A DNA stretch of 64,000 bases, taken from Lepas anatifera (taxonomy: Eukaryota > Arthropoda > Thecostraca > Lepadidae). The translations under genes were made by a program, and so were the position numbers. Under the pieces are notes generated by a model, which was not told where the DNA came from, did not search any database, and was given only the letters and a program-made list of their open reading frames with translations. Below, piece by piece: positions 25,308 to 37,541 of the stretch. The stretch covers positions 154,501 to 218,500 of the forward strand of contig JAOTON010001682.1 of the NCBI GenBank assembly GCA_034440635.1, read 5' to 3'. Within the stretch, counting starts at the first letter, position 1. Every line of letters begins with the position of its first letter.

Positions 25308-28087
25308 GATAAATGTGTGGCGGCATCCGATTGCCGATGGCGACCTTCCGGGGCGCCCACCGGCCCACGACGGCCATACCGGAAAGCACGATGGGTGCCA
25401 ACCATTGGCGCCACTCACCTGAATTTCCATCACTTGGATATGGTAGGACGTGGCATCGAATAGTATTTGATGGTAAAGTGGTTGGAATTTTTAAATCACA
25501 GCCCATGAAAAGAGCATAGGCATTCAGTTATCATAGTTACTATAGATAAGTACCAGTAAAATTTCTTCGAAATTAAAATTAGCGATAGCTCAGCGGACGC
25601 TACGTCTTAAAATGTCACTTAAAAGTTGACTTGAATATTGTGGGGTGCCTCTTGGTTGATCTGTAAAATGAACTTGACAGGACTGCAGAGTAAGCTCAAC
25701 CGCGATAAATGAATGACTTGAAACTAATTTCCATCTGGTCTGATGGGAAAAATGGAGAGGAATTTAATTCAGTAACAGTTTGTTCCTGGCGATAGAAATT
25801 ATATCCACTTTAATTCGAATTTTTAACCTCCTGAATAAAATTCTGGTATACGAATCCATCAATTACAGTGAAAAAGTCTTCGGAAATACATACCTATTTC
25901 GAAACTCAAGCACATTCCAGTTGCAGCTATTTCGTTTTTCCAGTGTTGAAACATCTCAATATCCTTATTCGGAGTGCATTGTAGTCTTGGTAACTCCATA
26001 CCCCATGAACGGTGGGTTACGAACTGATTCGAAAATTGAACACAGATAATTGAATTGGTACCGTTACACATGGCTATAAGATTCATTCTGGAACACAATC
26101 TGCCCGTGGAGGTTCGGTAGATCACGATCTAGCCCAACACAACCATCACGCCACCTTTTCGGTGGCGTGATGGTCAGGTTGGGCAGTGTCGCCCATGTGC
26201 GATTTCATCTATATGTAGTGAGAGACTCCGCGGACGCCGGGCAGCCGCTCGGTAATCAAGGGTAGTATCGAGGAAAATGAAACTTTTTTCTTCCTCTTGT
26301 GGAGACAGTTGATGGCAGAGGCCAGAAAATTATGTATTTTCCCCCAAACAGAGGAAAAGTTGCACTCCAACATGACAAATGTTCCCTGAAAAAGGTTTTT
26401 AGAGTTGCACTAGGAAAGAAATGATTATCCCCAACGTACAAAATGGGTAGATTAGGCCCCCGTGATACCTTCCCACATTGAAGCAATTATTTACACCTTA
26501 ATGAGCAACAGTGACAGTTTAGAAAATCCTCAGTCTTCTGGTTCCCCAAGATTTCCCCAATGTAAGTTGGGATAATGGGGATATTTTTTACCTCTGTCTC
26601 ATGGTTTGTTAAATTGATAGTTGGTCATTTTCCTCTTCAAAAACTGATAGTTTTCAGCCAAGATTAGAAAACTCAGAGGATGCATCTCAGCACTTTTCGA
26701 GTCCGCTCCGGATGTGATGGATTCTATTCGCTACCCGCTCACGAAGCACGCAGACGTGATTTCAGTGAGACAGAAAAGTTGATGCAAGCATTTCAGTTAT
26801 GGAGAAAAGTTTGCTTCTGCTGATGTCATGTACGATTTGCATGCAGCGCTATCAGCAAAAGTATAGATGCCAACCCACGCTCGGTCCCCGTCTGTAAAGA
26901 AGACTTCACGTGTGGGTATTCTTGGCATTGTAGGATCGAAAAGAACGGAACTCTCCCAAGTCTTCTATAAGATTGCATTGGAGGTCTGTCTGATTCCAGT
27001 TCCGACTGCACTCGTACAATCTACCAGATTCAATTTCAGTTGTTTATCATACACTGTCGCAGTGATGAACATTACAATAACTGCAATTAGAACATTGCAG
27101 TTAGGCATGTTGCATAATGCCTCAGTGATTTCATTCCGCTGATGTATACTAAATCGTTGAAATCACCTAAAAATGGGTAAATATTTTCAAAAGACATGCC
27201 TTTTAACTAAAGGCTTGAAAGCTTAGCACTGTTGTTGAAAAAGTTTTAATCCCCTTCCTTCACCAGCGCACTTAAGAATGCCGCATCACTGTTTGTTTAT
27301 AAAACCCTTTCTTCTCGGTAGAGTCAATGTTCCATCTGTAAATATTTTCCAATGTTAAATTCCTCTAGATTGTTGGGGCGGCGGTACTCGCCATTCGGTG
27401 AATTAAACATGGCGCTGTCCATGTCAGCTCTAGCCGGGGCGGTGCCAATTGAAATGCATTGCCTGCGGGCTTATCTGGTAACAGCGACGTTGGAAACACT
27501 TTTGGTCATGGGTGTAGTTGTCAGTGGGAGACGGGTCGGTGTCCAGAACACAGCTGAAAGATCGACAGGCTCTGTGAAGCCTACATTTTGGTCTGTAGTA
27601 TAACCTACATTTTGGCAGAGGGCTTATGCCAGTGCTGACAAGCTTAATGTGTACGCTAGTCAGTGGATTTTTTGTTGGTTAAGTTGGAAGAAACCTCAAG
27701 GATCAACTGGCTGAGCAGTCCAATTGCCAAACAAGCTTGCGTCGCTGATATCAAGGAGCGTCAAAGCGTCCAAGTGTTGCCATTCGAGCCCACAACTTCC
27801 TCTGGTAGGATAACACTCTGGAGACGGTGCCCTCCCATTTCCATCTGCTGGTGTCGCCTCTGCCGCTGACTGTGACGCTACCCACTCAAGGGAACAATGT
27901 CGTTTTCTGTCCAGAGTGCTATTCATGGAAAAGGCTTTGGATTGAAACAGCACTAACGGGAGAGAACACACGAACGAGAACGTGATCTTTTCAGTTTGGT
28001 GCTTTGTGTGTGGAAGAGCTTCGGTTCAGTTCCGCTTATATGGATGCTTTTGCTAGTTTGGTAGCAAGTTATGATTACAATTGTTTG
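25308..28087. other. No gene recognised; hairpin listed separately
   Basis: Mostly unique-looking intergenic sequence. A GC-rich stretch at 25320-25430 and another at 27370-27560 have ORFs without recognisable domains. Confidence 0.35.
26132..26184. repeat. Strong hairpin
   Basis: The left arm 26132-26155 and right arm 26161-26184 pair over 24 positions with a single 3-nt internal mismatch. The 14-bp inner stem (ACCATCACGCCACC) closes on a TTTTC loop. It is isolated, with no transposon ends or gene next to it. Confidence 0.8.
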
Positions 28088-29291
28088 TTAACCTTCGCCT
28101 GGGTGGGGGTCTTTTAAGACCCCCCTCCTCAGGTTTTTCCAAAGTGACCAAAAAACGGCGGCGAGCAGCGCCTCCAAACTTAGTTTAGCTGTTCTTTCCT
28201 TATTTTTACACATTTCCTGAATATTTTAAGTCAAGGTCTAATCAGGTCAGGTCACCAGGCCAGATGAGGTGAACTCACCTCAAAAAATTATTAGGAGTGC
28301 ATAACTAAAAGGAGAGTTAATCGATCAAGTTGAAACTCATACCACATATTGGGCCTACCAGGAGGTACAACACATGTTCCGAGATTTTTATATTGGTGAC
28401 CTAAGGTCATGGACAGAGCATGACCTCCCTTGCAAATGTATGAGGAAAATCACGAAAGGAGCTTTCCTCAGTAAGTATCGATGGAATCAGCTTCAAATAT
28501 CGTTTTCAACTTGCCCTTAGCCCATTTCTGAAGTTGATACCAACAATTTTGACCTGTGACTTTTGAAAGGTCACCTTAGGTCAAATAAGCATTTGTCGGT
28601 GTTTTACTCTATATATTTTGAATAAACAAAGATATAACTTTTATTTTGTCACCAAAGTGTTTGTATGGTCATTGCAAGTCAAATTATATGCATAATGACA
28701 TTACCAGGTCAAGTTGGGTCAAACCGTTGACCTGGGTCAGGTCAAATTTTAAATTGGACCTGACATAGTGATATCATATATCATTCGATTTGTATTGACG
28801 AGAGGATTGCAATGGTACATTAACTATGGCTGCATATTGCTTGGTTTGGAAGTTATTAGGGAAAAAGTAAACGCTCTTATGCATGTGTGGCTATGGACAT
28901 TTCCAAGAATATTCCCAATGTTCAGTGACCTGCAGCTCCCTAGGCTTTGACCTGACCCGAAAATCATTGACAGTGTAATGAAAGGTCAACGCAAGAGCTT
29001 TCGAATGGTGTTCAAAAAATGTTTCTAGCTATCAAAGTTGGTGAGATATATGAGGCTTCGTTAGTACACCTCATATTAGCGATTTTGACCTATTTTGACC
29101 TGTGGTGACCTTGATATTGACCTGACGAGAAAAATGACAGCAGTATTTTCGGTATCATTTTTGAAGAGCCTTTGATTGCCGTTTTGTGCTTTTTCTAGCT
29201 CTCTTAGTTTTTGAGATCGTGGGGGTCTTTTTTAGCCCCCCCCCCCACCAGGGCGAAGGTGGCTCGTACCCGCCACCGGGGCAAAGGTTAA
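28088..29291 (+). mobile_element. AGGTCA-rich TTAA element C
   Basis: TTAA (28088-28091), then CCTTCGCC, a T/G-rich spacer and GGGGGTCTTTTAAGACCCCC (9-bp stem, TT loop). The right end has GGGGGTCTTTTTTAGCCCCC, a long 3'-type terminus (CAGGGCGAAGGTGGCTCG...) and TTAA (29288-29291). The interior has many AGGTCA/TGACCT hexamers (for example 28238-28275, 28700-28750, 29085-29125). The subterminal GGCGGCG hairpin of other copies is partly decayed here. No transposase ORF. Confidence 0.85.
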
Positions 29292-30113
29292 ACCATCATT
29301 TTGAGCTTTTTTTGGAATGAAAGTCTCGACTCAGAACGTTAGAATGCACAGGTTTTCCTGACGGGTAAGACTGTTTTTATGTTACTGCAATTATTGTTAT
29401 TATGTTTCTCGAATTCCTCTTTGGTGGTGCCGCGTATATTTTTTGGTTTATTGTTTTGCACTTTTAGAACGTCCCGGAGTGATATGAAGCGTATAAGGTA
29501 GGGAGTCTCTTAAAGCTTCCGCTTCAAACATTCGAATACGTATTTCTGGCCCCAGCAACGTGCTTCCAAAACTGCTAAGAATTGAGGGAAGAAATAACAC
29601 TGTGTTGTCTGAGACGCGCGTAAAATAAGACATCTTTATCAAAAAATGTCATCACAAGTTCTGGAGAAATGCCCCTACTCTAAGCCCAAGAAAACGAGAA
29701 TTCCAGGTTAACCTCACTTCTATTGAAACCACAGACCAGAAGTCATCTTCTTTAGCTAAAATGTCTGATCAACAGCTATGATGAAAATTTCTATGGTTGG
29801 TGCCCCCACTGGTACACAATAGGCATTTGCCAAGATTGGGATGTTTCATGTTCTACAGAAGTTGGGCTGTGAAGGTCACCCGGCTGTCAATTTTCATACG
29901 TTGGAACTTTTATCGTCGTTTGAGTTAATCATCAAGCAGATGAATAAGTCGAGGAAAAAGGGGAACGTGGTTGCACACTCTTCAGAGTTTAAGTATATTT
30001 GCTCATTTCAAAACACTTTACATGAAACAAATTTCACGTATTCGCCAGTGGCAAGGTAACTGCAGCTAATTAATTCTCCGAATCACTTTAATCAAATAGC
30101 CCAGGGTAAGACT
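29292..30113. other. No gene recognised
   Basis: Intergenic, without transposon ends or exon signals that I can support. Confidence 0.4.
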
Positions 30114-30122
30114 CGCTCTCTT

Positions 30123-30162
<40 letters not shown>
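30114..30162. repeat. (CT)n microsatellite
   Basis: Interrupted CTCTTT units pass into a pure CT tract. Confidence 0.95.
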
Positions 30163-30168
<6 letters not shown>

Positions 30169-30214
30169 AGCTATCAGAGATTACCGTTCGCATCTCGGTT
30201 GACATACACGATTA

Positions 30215-30356
30215 GGGACCGTGTATAAATAACGTAACGCATAATTTGTGATTTTTGACCCCTTCCCACATTACACACTTTTGATACCAGCTGTAACATT
30301 TGATCATTATTTGTTTGACCCCGCCCCTTTTACGTTACGTCATCTATGCATGACCC
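30215..30356. mobile_element. Small MITE (142 bp)
   Basis: GGGACCGTGTATAAATAACG at the left pairs imperfectly with the reverse complement of the right end (GGGTCATGCATAGATGACGT). ACGTAACG/CGTTACGT lies just inside both ends. The target duplication is unclear (TA or TTA). Confidence 0.6.
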
Positions 30357-33300
30357 TTTATAAGTATAACCAAGAACTCCCGCAAAGTGACGGACGTATT
30401 TGAGCCCATATAGTCTATACAGCTAAAACCATTTGGAACCACGTTTACGTATGTAGATAAACCACAAGCAGCGCTCACATTGGATGACTCATCTCCCATA
30501 AACTGTGAAGAGTGAAGAGCACTCGAGCTCTCGTCAAGTATTTGACAAACAGTGGCCTGTGGCATCCAATTATTGTTCAGCTAATGACTTCCTGACGAGA
30601 AGTACTTCATTAGCGAACTCATTGTCCGCTGCGTCCAATCAGAAACCACACCGACGGCTTCAAAAAGCTGCTGTAAGACTTGCTACGTGTCCAGAGAATG
30701 CTTTTGGAGATGCGTAGCTGTTATCTAGAACGCCTGACATTGAAATACAGCGTAAAGGTCTTTGTTCTAGAATAAGCACGTGCCGGGAATTTCGTCGAGA
30801 ACTTTGGCTCGTCTTTGTTTGATCCGTGGGTGGTGCCGAGAAAAGGTTAGAGCAAATGTTAGATAAAGGCTAGAAATACGGTTTAGAGGGTTTTAACAAT
30901 GTAGCCTTTTACGAGACGGTGGTTTTACTTGGTGTGAAGTTGGAGCGGAAGCATTAATCTAAAACGATGGTTTTGAACCATGTAGGCAATCTCAACCAAT
31001 AGCCGTACTTTTACCGCGAAAGGGCGACGAGGCACGAAACCGGCGTTCGAACTTTCTGTTGCTCCTCAATAACCGCACTCTGTTGTGTGATAAATGAAGC
31101 CATTCGCAACAAAGCCCCGTTCAGATAAGCTTTGGTGTTTTAAGGCATAGTAAGTTGAAACTCAATGCCTTACTGTCCATGTAAAATCTGAGCGCCCGAA
31201 AGGCTTATTCCAACATTTGGAATTTATGCTAGAAGTGTAAGAAAACTGTTTCATAATTCCGACAAAGGATTTAACTACGAACCGTGAAAAAATAACATTT
31301 ATAATACAATTTATTATCGCATGAATTTTACAAGGAAATTAATAAACCAATACTCAATTAGTAAAACAATTATTTCGCCTACGTGGCTGAATTTCCAATA
31401 AGATACCCAATAAAATATAATCCCTTGCCCGAGTCGGTTAAGAGCTCCTCATTGCAATACTGTTGAATCTCTCGTATCTTAAATTGTATTTAATACTATC
31501 GCTTCCGCACCGACAAAGGAGTTTTTTTGGCAAATAGTGTCGCTCATGGTACACTGAGAGAAATTTTTATTCCTATGTGCTCTATCTAATCCGGAATCAC
31601 GGTCTGCTCGAGCATAAAATGATGCCATGAAACCTTATTAAAGGAACATTTGAGCATGCTTGCTCTCATTAGATCCTCTTCCCAGCATTTCAGCACAGGA
31701 AGTGTTTTTGTAGGCCTTGACAGCTTAAAATGATTCTCGGCTTCTAAACATGGTGGGAAGAAGCTTAATATGATACCAATATGGTATTACAAGTGGGATC
31801 TTTTTACACCACAAAGCATCATTTTACCATGGGTGCTCGACCTATTCTAGCCACGAAATTCAAAGAGCTATTAATATCCTCATCAAAGTTTTATTTTATA
31901 CTTGGAATCAATATATTCTGTCACCAGAAATAACCAGGAATATGGGAGCTTTAGCTGCAGATTCATTCGAAACCCCAGTGTATTTTGATCCCACGTCAAA
32001 GCGTATCCGGAGATTGGGTGCGCGTGCTCGACCCGCGATTGAAAAAACTTACTCGCCGTCTCGCGCCATCTTCCGTGTTCCTGCCATTGCACGCAGAGCT
32101 GGCCACAAAGCTTTGGCGTCGTGATCCGAGAAAAATTTGAGGGGAATAGCTGACCCTTTTCACTTTACGTTGACACGTGCTTCTTTCTACATCGATCCAA
32201 CTCGGGTTTTACGCTGAGGGGCCTGAAGAAGCTACGCTGCATTTGGCATGGTTTACGGGAGAAGCCACATCGACAGACCTAGCGGTGATAACGGATCAAG
32301 AGGAGAAGCTTAAGCTGAGTCTGATGACCGACAGACTCCGCTGAGAGCTAGCTAGAGTGAAGAAGCATACTGGGGCTGCGAAAGTTCAGGCATTCATTGT
32401 ACCGGTGGCCAAAACCAGGAGTCCATGTGTGTCAGCTAGATGACGGCAACATGGACTGAAGCCTAAATTTGGCCGCGCAGAACAGCCCTTGCTATGCAAA
32501 GTTGATGAAGTAGTGAGAAGCATCTGTTATTGTTGGATACAGTCACCCACGTGTTCTAAAGATCGTTTTAAGCTCACTTTGAGCACAGATTAGGGGTGCT
32601 AAAAAGATTGGAAGGATTTTCACAGGAGCCTCTGAACGCACGTCCATTGCTGGACAGAGGTAAGTCTCATTTGTACAATATCGTGCACAGAATGATATTT
32701 TTTCAGCCATGACGTGATACTTTGAAGTAAACATGTCTACAATCATATCTATATATCCAAAGTAAACGAGTGCTGCTATCTCTGACGACAGCGGCATGTG
32801 CTTGAAGTGTAAGCCTGGACCGCTCCTGGGCGATATGGAAGAGGACTGTTCATTAAAGGCATTTCATGTGTGTCCGAAAATGGTGAACGTGATTGTTGTT
32901 TAATGTTTGTGTCGTAGTTCAAAGTTACGATTATGTTAGCTTTTCTCGAGGCTGGAGTGGACTGCAGTAAACAAATTGGATTACCCTCATTTTCATCAGA
33001 CAAAGTCAATGTATTAGCAAGGCCACAACAGCACGATAAGTAACATCTTTACAGAAAGTTTCAATTTAAGAAAAAACACGAATACTAACGAGGAACATCT
33101 AGTGAACCCAATGACACTCTAGGCACGCCTCAAAGTATGCCACACAGACTACAATTATACCAGCATCAGTTTGGCTACTAGACTAATTTTATGCTAAATG
33201 CAGACTCAAAAGAGGCGGTTTCGTTTGAGGCTTGCATCGAGTTCAGTTGTCGTGTGGAGCGGAGGGGCACGTTTTTGTAAACCATGTCTCGTGGAGAGCT

Positions 33301-34069
33301 GGAATATAATGATTCCATGACGATTTTGCTGATGGAATACATTGATGCCGTGGAGTTTTTCTATACCGAGCGAAGACTCATTTGAAACCAGGCATCACAC
33401 ATTTGATTCCCGAGCTTACGGTGATCATTCTATGAGCTTCAGAAAACACTACGTGCTAGACTCAATCCAGTCCAAGAGATTACATTGAGTCTGCAAAGGG
33501 AATACAATGAGCCTGATTCTGCCTGATTCCAACCGAGTTTGACACCAGAATCCAGACTCGCTTTCAGCATCGACTCAGTTTAGGCAGAAGGACTCATTTT
33601 TCTCTCCAGTGTAAGAGAAACTTTTTCTCTCTAGGGTTTGCTTAGATTATACACAAGCTAAGGGCAACTACTCAACAAAATCAATTCAGCGGGGTCAGAT
33701 GAGGTCTCAGAAGATACACAGGTAGCACTGCTAGACGAAAATTAAGAGAATGCGATTTATGAGAAACGACTTGACAACTGGAATGGCCGTATAACCTTGG
33801 CAGTTCATCGCTGAGACTTCCCCACCACTTCAGAGATTGCTTTAACTCACAAGCAGCCCTGAAATCGGATGCAAACTCTAACACAAACAAAACTAAAGAA
33901 TCTAAAACAAACTTTTTCCAACTTCTGGAAACATCCGGCAGACTACGCTCGAAAAGCGTCACAACTTTCACAATTAATTAACACCAGCACATAGCCCTAA
34001 TAGATTTCAGAGGACCACCGCCTCAACTTCGGCCCTTACCGATTCTCAGTGCCCAGCGACAGACCTAAG
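30357..34069. other. No gene recognised
   Basis: A 3.7-kb stretch without transposon ends. ORFs such as 31942-32124 (plus) and 33681-33971 (minus) show no known domain. I examined the minus strand for later exons of the gene at 42272 and found none I could support. Confidence 0.35.
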
Positions 34070-34211
34070 ACTTCATTTCAAGGCGGGCTAGGGGGCTCGA
34101 GCCTCTCCTGCCGTTACCTCGGAACAGCCTCCGGCTATACATTTTCCATACACACTCTGACATGTCAGGGGAGGTTTGACCCCCCTAGCTCCCCTCCTGT
34201 ATCCGCCACTG
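34070..34211 (+). repeat. Dispersed repeat, copy 3 (best end)
   Basis: Homologous to 8787-8931. It ends in GTATCCGCCACTG, the reverse complement of the CAGTGGCGGATAC hAT-like terminus. No left partner with an 8-bp duplication was found. Confidence 0.6.
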
Positions 34212-34644
34212 TCAGAGCCCTCCCACTAACAACGGCCCGCATCTCCCCTCGCCGTTCGGTCCGGCAGGCGGTAAGTGGGTCGCTGTTTATTCGCGCAGAA
34301 AACAGAAGCTCTTTCAACGTGCGCTCCAATGACACTTAGTTAACAGGTCGAGCGCACACTGAGACAATTCGCGCCGTCACGGGAAATGGGTGAGTGCGCA
34401 CCGCACAATGGGGCATGAAGCTGTGTGTCTGATGTATAAAGGAAGAAAGGATGAGACGAGCAATAAGCTGTCACGCTATGCGCCCAAGTCTGATTTTCAA
34501 TGGTTGCTGTTTTTCTTAGGTAGGTTTTGGAATAAAATACTTTAATACTGAAAAAGCTCATGAAAGTGGAAAAATAATGTAAGCAGGCTCAATATCCTCT
34601 CTTTGTAGCCCTGTCCCTCTCATCCTCTCTCACTCTCTCTCTCT

Positions 34645-34806
34645 CACATACATTCACACACATACATTCACACACATACATTTACACACATACATTCACA
34701 CACATACATTCACACACATACATTCACACACATACATTCACATACATACATTTACACACATACATTCACACACATACATTCGCACACATACATTCACACA
34801 CGCATA
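34645..34806. repeat. 14-bp minisatellite (CACATACATTCACA)n
   Basis: About eleven head-to-tail 14-bp units with few substitutions, preceded by a CT-rich tract at 34612-34644. Confidence 0.95.
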
Positions 34807-34995
34807 CTTTTCGAAATATGTTGGTATGAAAATAGCTTAGCATTTTTTGTCACAAAAAGGGAGAATCTTCAGTTGGATGTAATCGGCATGTCGCTGCGCA
34901 GAAGAAGCTAAGAGCGGGTCGTAAGTAGGTTGGAGATGTCACTCCTGATATCCCCAAATCACTGTGGTTGTGGAGTTCTGTGAACACTGCTCTGT

Positions 34996-35012
34996 GAGAG
35001 AGCGAGAGCGAG

Positions 35013-35059
<47 letters not shown>
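34996..35059. repeat. (GA)n microsatellite
   Basis: GAGAGC units followed by a pure GA run. Ser/Leu-rich ORFs across it are artefacts. Confidence 0.95.
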
Positions 35060-35061
<2 letters not shown>

Positions 35062-35227
35062 AAAACTGAAGAAGCTTTCGGTCCTCGTGATATAGAGCTT
35101 TTACATGGGAGTTTGGGACTAAAAGCAAATGGTAAGTTCGTGCTCTGTTTCTAGTGATGACAAAGATCAGACGGACATTCTTAACATATCTTCTTTTCGT
35201 TTTCTTGTTTAGATGCAAAATATTACT

Positions 35228-36151
35228 TTAACCCTCGCCCCACCGGGGGGCCATCGATGGCCCCCTAAGGTTTTTCCGGGTTAGCAAAAAAACGAAGAGG
35301 CACAGCACCGCGGTTGAGGCCTCTACCTCTCACTGCATCATTTTCCCACCATCCCTGAAATTTTTTACCCCGGGTCACCCAAGGTCAAGTCACCAGGCGA
35401 GGTCAACCAAGGTCACCTCACTTCAACTTTAGAGCTCTGTAAGAGCTACATTTTTAAATCAATCGATTTGAAACTTCCTACACTTTATGGCTCCTCTAGG
35501 GTCTACAAGGTATATATTCGGGATTTTTCGATTTCGTGCCCTGAGGTCAGGTCACGAGGTGACCTCTCCCATTGAAAAAGCATGGGGAAAAGCTGTCTTA
35601 TGATCTAAAAGTCACAAAAGCGATTGAAAATGCTTAGCTTGATCAGAAGGGGTCAAAAACAGTATTTTGACCATAACTTTCGACCTGTTTAAGCTAGAGC
35701 GCTGAAACAAACACCATCGTGTTTGTCTCGTCACTGGCTTTCATTTGATATACGGCAAGGTCACTTTCTGACCTTTCGTTACCTCAGGTCATCTTAGGTC
35801 ACGAAGTGACCTCTGGAGGTCAAAACACTGGCGGGAGGTCTTTACGGTTCACATAGCGGAAAAAGGACTGACAATTTACTATCAAATGTACTTTACCAGA
35901 CCTCAATAGCTCTAATGGCATAAGAGTTATGCCCAGTTTGCTTAAGCATTGCATATTTTAGTGAAAATAGCCGATTTTGACCTAATATGACCTCTGGGGG
36001 TCAAACCATTGACCTGAGCACTAAAACATGCGAAGTAATTTCTTACTGAATTCACGCCAGCTTTCTATTGCACTTTGCAGATTTGCGCTAACGCCAATAT
36101 TTTCGGAGTTAGAGGGGGGCCATCGATGGCCCCCGGTGGGGCGCGGGTTAA
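35228..36151 (+). mobile_element. AGGTCA-rich TTAA element A, intact ends
   Basis: TTAA at 35228-35231 and 36148-36151 bound inverted termini of about 34 bp. Each terminus reads CCC(T/G)CGCCCCACCGG and then a perfect 20-bp palindrome GGGGGCCATCGATGGCCCCC. The interior carries dense AGGTCA/TGACCT hexamers, for example AGGTCAGGTCACGAGGTGAC at 35545-35564. It aligns with 59524-60286. The 924-bp element has no coding capacity and depends on an enzyme encoded elsewhere. TTAA points to a piggyBac- or Kolobok-type transposase (inference). Confidence 0.9.
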
Positions 36152-37261
36152 TATATCTCAGTACAACCAGTGCCGAAATGTAGCCTTAATATTTGGAAAA
36201 TAATGAAACTAGTTAAATATAAATATGCCATCCTTCACTCATTCCGAGAACTATAACTCAGACTTGCATCACTAACTAAGCAGATTTGAGAAGCATTTCT
36301 ATTTTCAACTCGCTCTCTGTGGGCACCGGTAGACCTGCTGAATCCTCCCAAGATTAGCTCATTAAGTTAAGCCGAAACGGACAGAGCTTGAGCCGTGAGT
36401 CCGCCGGGCTTACCGTGGAACCACTTAACTTGAGTAACTTAGACCGGAATCTGTGTCATTTGAAGGCAGTACTAAACTGATGGCGGAAGCCGCAAAGATA
36501 TGCCACGGCAGGAGGTGTCTGGCACAGACGAATACGTGATGGAAGTTTTAAGGTATGAGACAAACACATGGCTAGTTAATAAGGTTTTGACTAGCCTGTC
36601 CCCTTGAATCCGGATGTAAAAAAACACTTACGATTGTATCTTCGGGCACAGCCCTTCATCAGAATCATGTAGATCCGATTCGAGGTCTGGCTACACTATT
36701 ACTGAGAATTTTGGACACTACCAACATGATTCTGATGAAGGGCTGTTCGAGGAGACAGGCCTGTCAATATCTTATCAACTTGTCATGCTCCTCGCCGCAG
36801 CACTCCAAAACCTAAAATAAATGGCTGCTGGTATATTTTGCTCTGCATTATATTGTATACACTTCGTCTTTAGATGGGGCCGATGTAAGCCAATCTTAGG
36901 CCATGGTGCTGTTGCATTGTTTGTGGTGAAATTGCAATGACTGAATGAATGGAAAAATTGTTAAGTTTCTGGGTTGCAACTAACATTTTAATGCAAGGTT
37001 CTGTGGCCTACTCCTTTGGTAACAAAGTAGTCAAAAATGGCAATAAAACACCGAATTGGATGTTGCAACACGCTTGCTCCATGCTTGCTGTTTATCAATA
37101 AATACGCCTTAACGTACATTTAATTACTATTCGTGTCAAGGTAAGAAAGTTGCGCTCCTGTCTAGGGAGGTTTAAGCAAAATCGCCTAGCTATCGACTAG
37201 TGTAAGGTTTTCTCATGTGAAAACGCAATGCATTCTTCAATACCCTACCATGCACTCCAAG
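36152..37261. other. No gene recognised; one inverted repeat
   Basis: Unique-looking sequence apart from the inverted repeat at 36649-36745. Confidence 0.4.
36649..36745. repeat. Inverted repeat, 21-bp perfect arms
   Basis: CAGCCCTTCATCAGAATCAT plus G (36649-36669) is an exact reverse complement of 36725-36745. The arms are 55 nt apart. On the minus strand the left arm reads CTGATGAAGGGCTGTGCCCG followed by AAG, which resembles but does not satisfy the hammerhead ribozyme core (GAAG instead of GAAA, one extra A). Confidence 0.75.
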
Positions 37262-37273
37262 ATTGCTAGTAGG

Positions 37274-37484
37274 TGTATAACAGTGGTTGACAGATATTGT
37301 CACTTAAACCAACACAGCAGACAGATGAACCCGTTTCGAGAAATAGTCTTCTTCAACATCTATGGCATGAGGGATAAGGACATGAGTATCCTCATGTATA
37401 TCACTTATCCCTCATGCCATAGATGTTGACGAAGATTATTTGTCGAAACGGGTTCATCTATCTGCTGTGTTGTTTTAAGTGATA
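37274..37484. mobile_element. Foldback element with 12-bp target duplication
   Basis: ATTGCTAGTAGG flanks the insert at 37262-37273 and 37485-37496. Inside, arms 37301-37378 and 37404-37481 are reverse complements over 78 bp with five mismatches. The 25-nt loop itself contains an ACATGAG/CTCATGT 7-bp stem, so a transcript would fold into one nearly continuous hairpin. About 27 bp at the left end (37274-37300) are not part of the arms. Confidence 0.85.
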
Positions 37485-37541
37485 ATTGCTAGTAGGATTA
37501 ACTTTGAAGTAACCGTTTTTCATCTTCATTTTTGTCAACAA

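Noticed and set aside
31942..32124. Arg/Ala-rich ORF as a possible histone or ribosomal protein exon
   Set aside because: The residues do not match any such family and no splice signals frame it.
34850..35218. 122-aa minus-strand ORF with a long Ser-Leu run
   Set aside because: It crosses the (GA)n tract at 34996-35059, and the rest has no domain.
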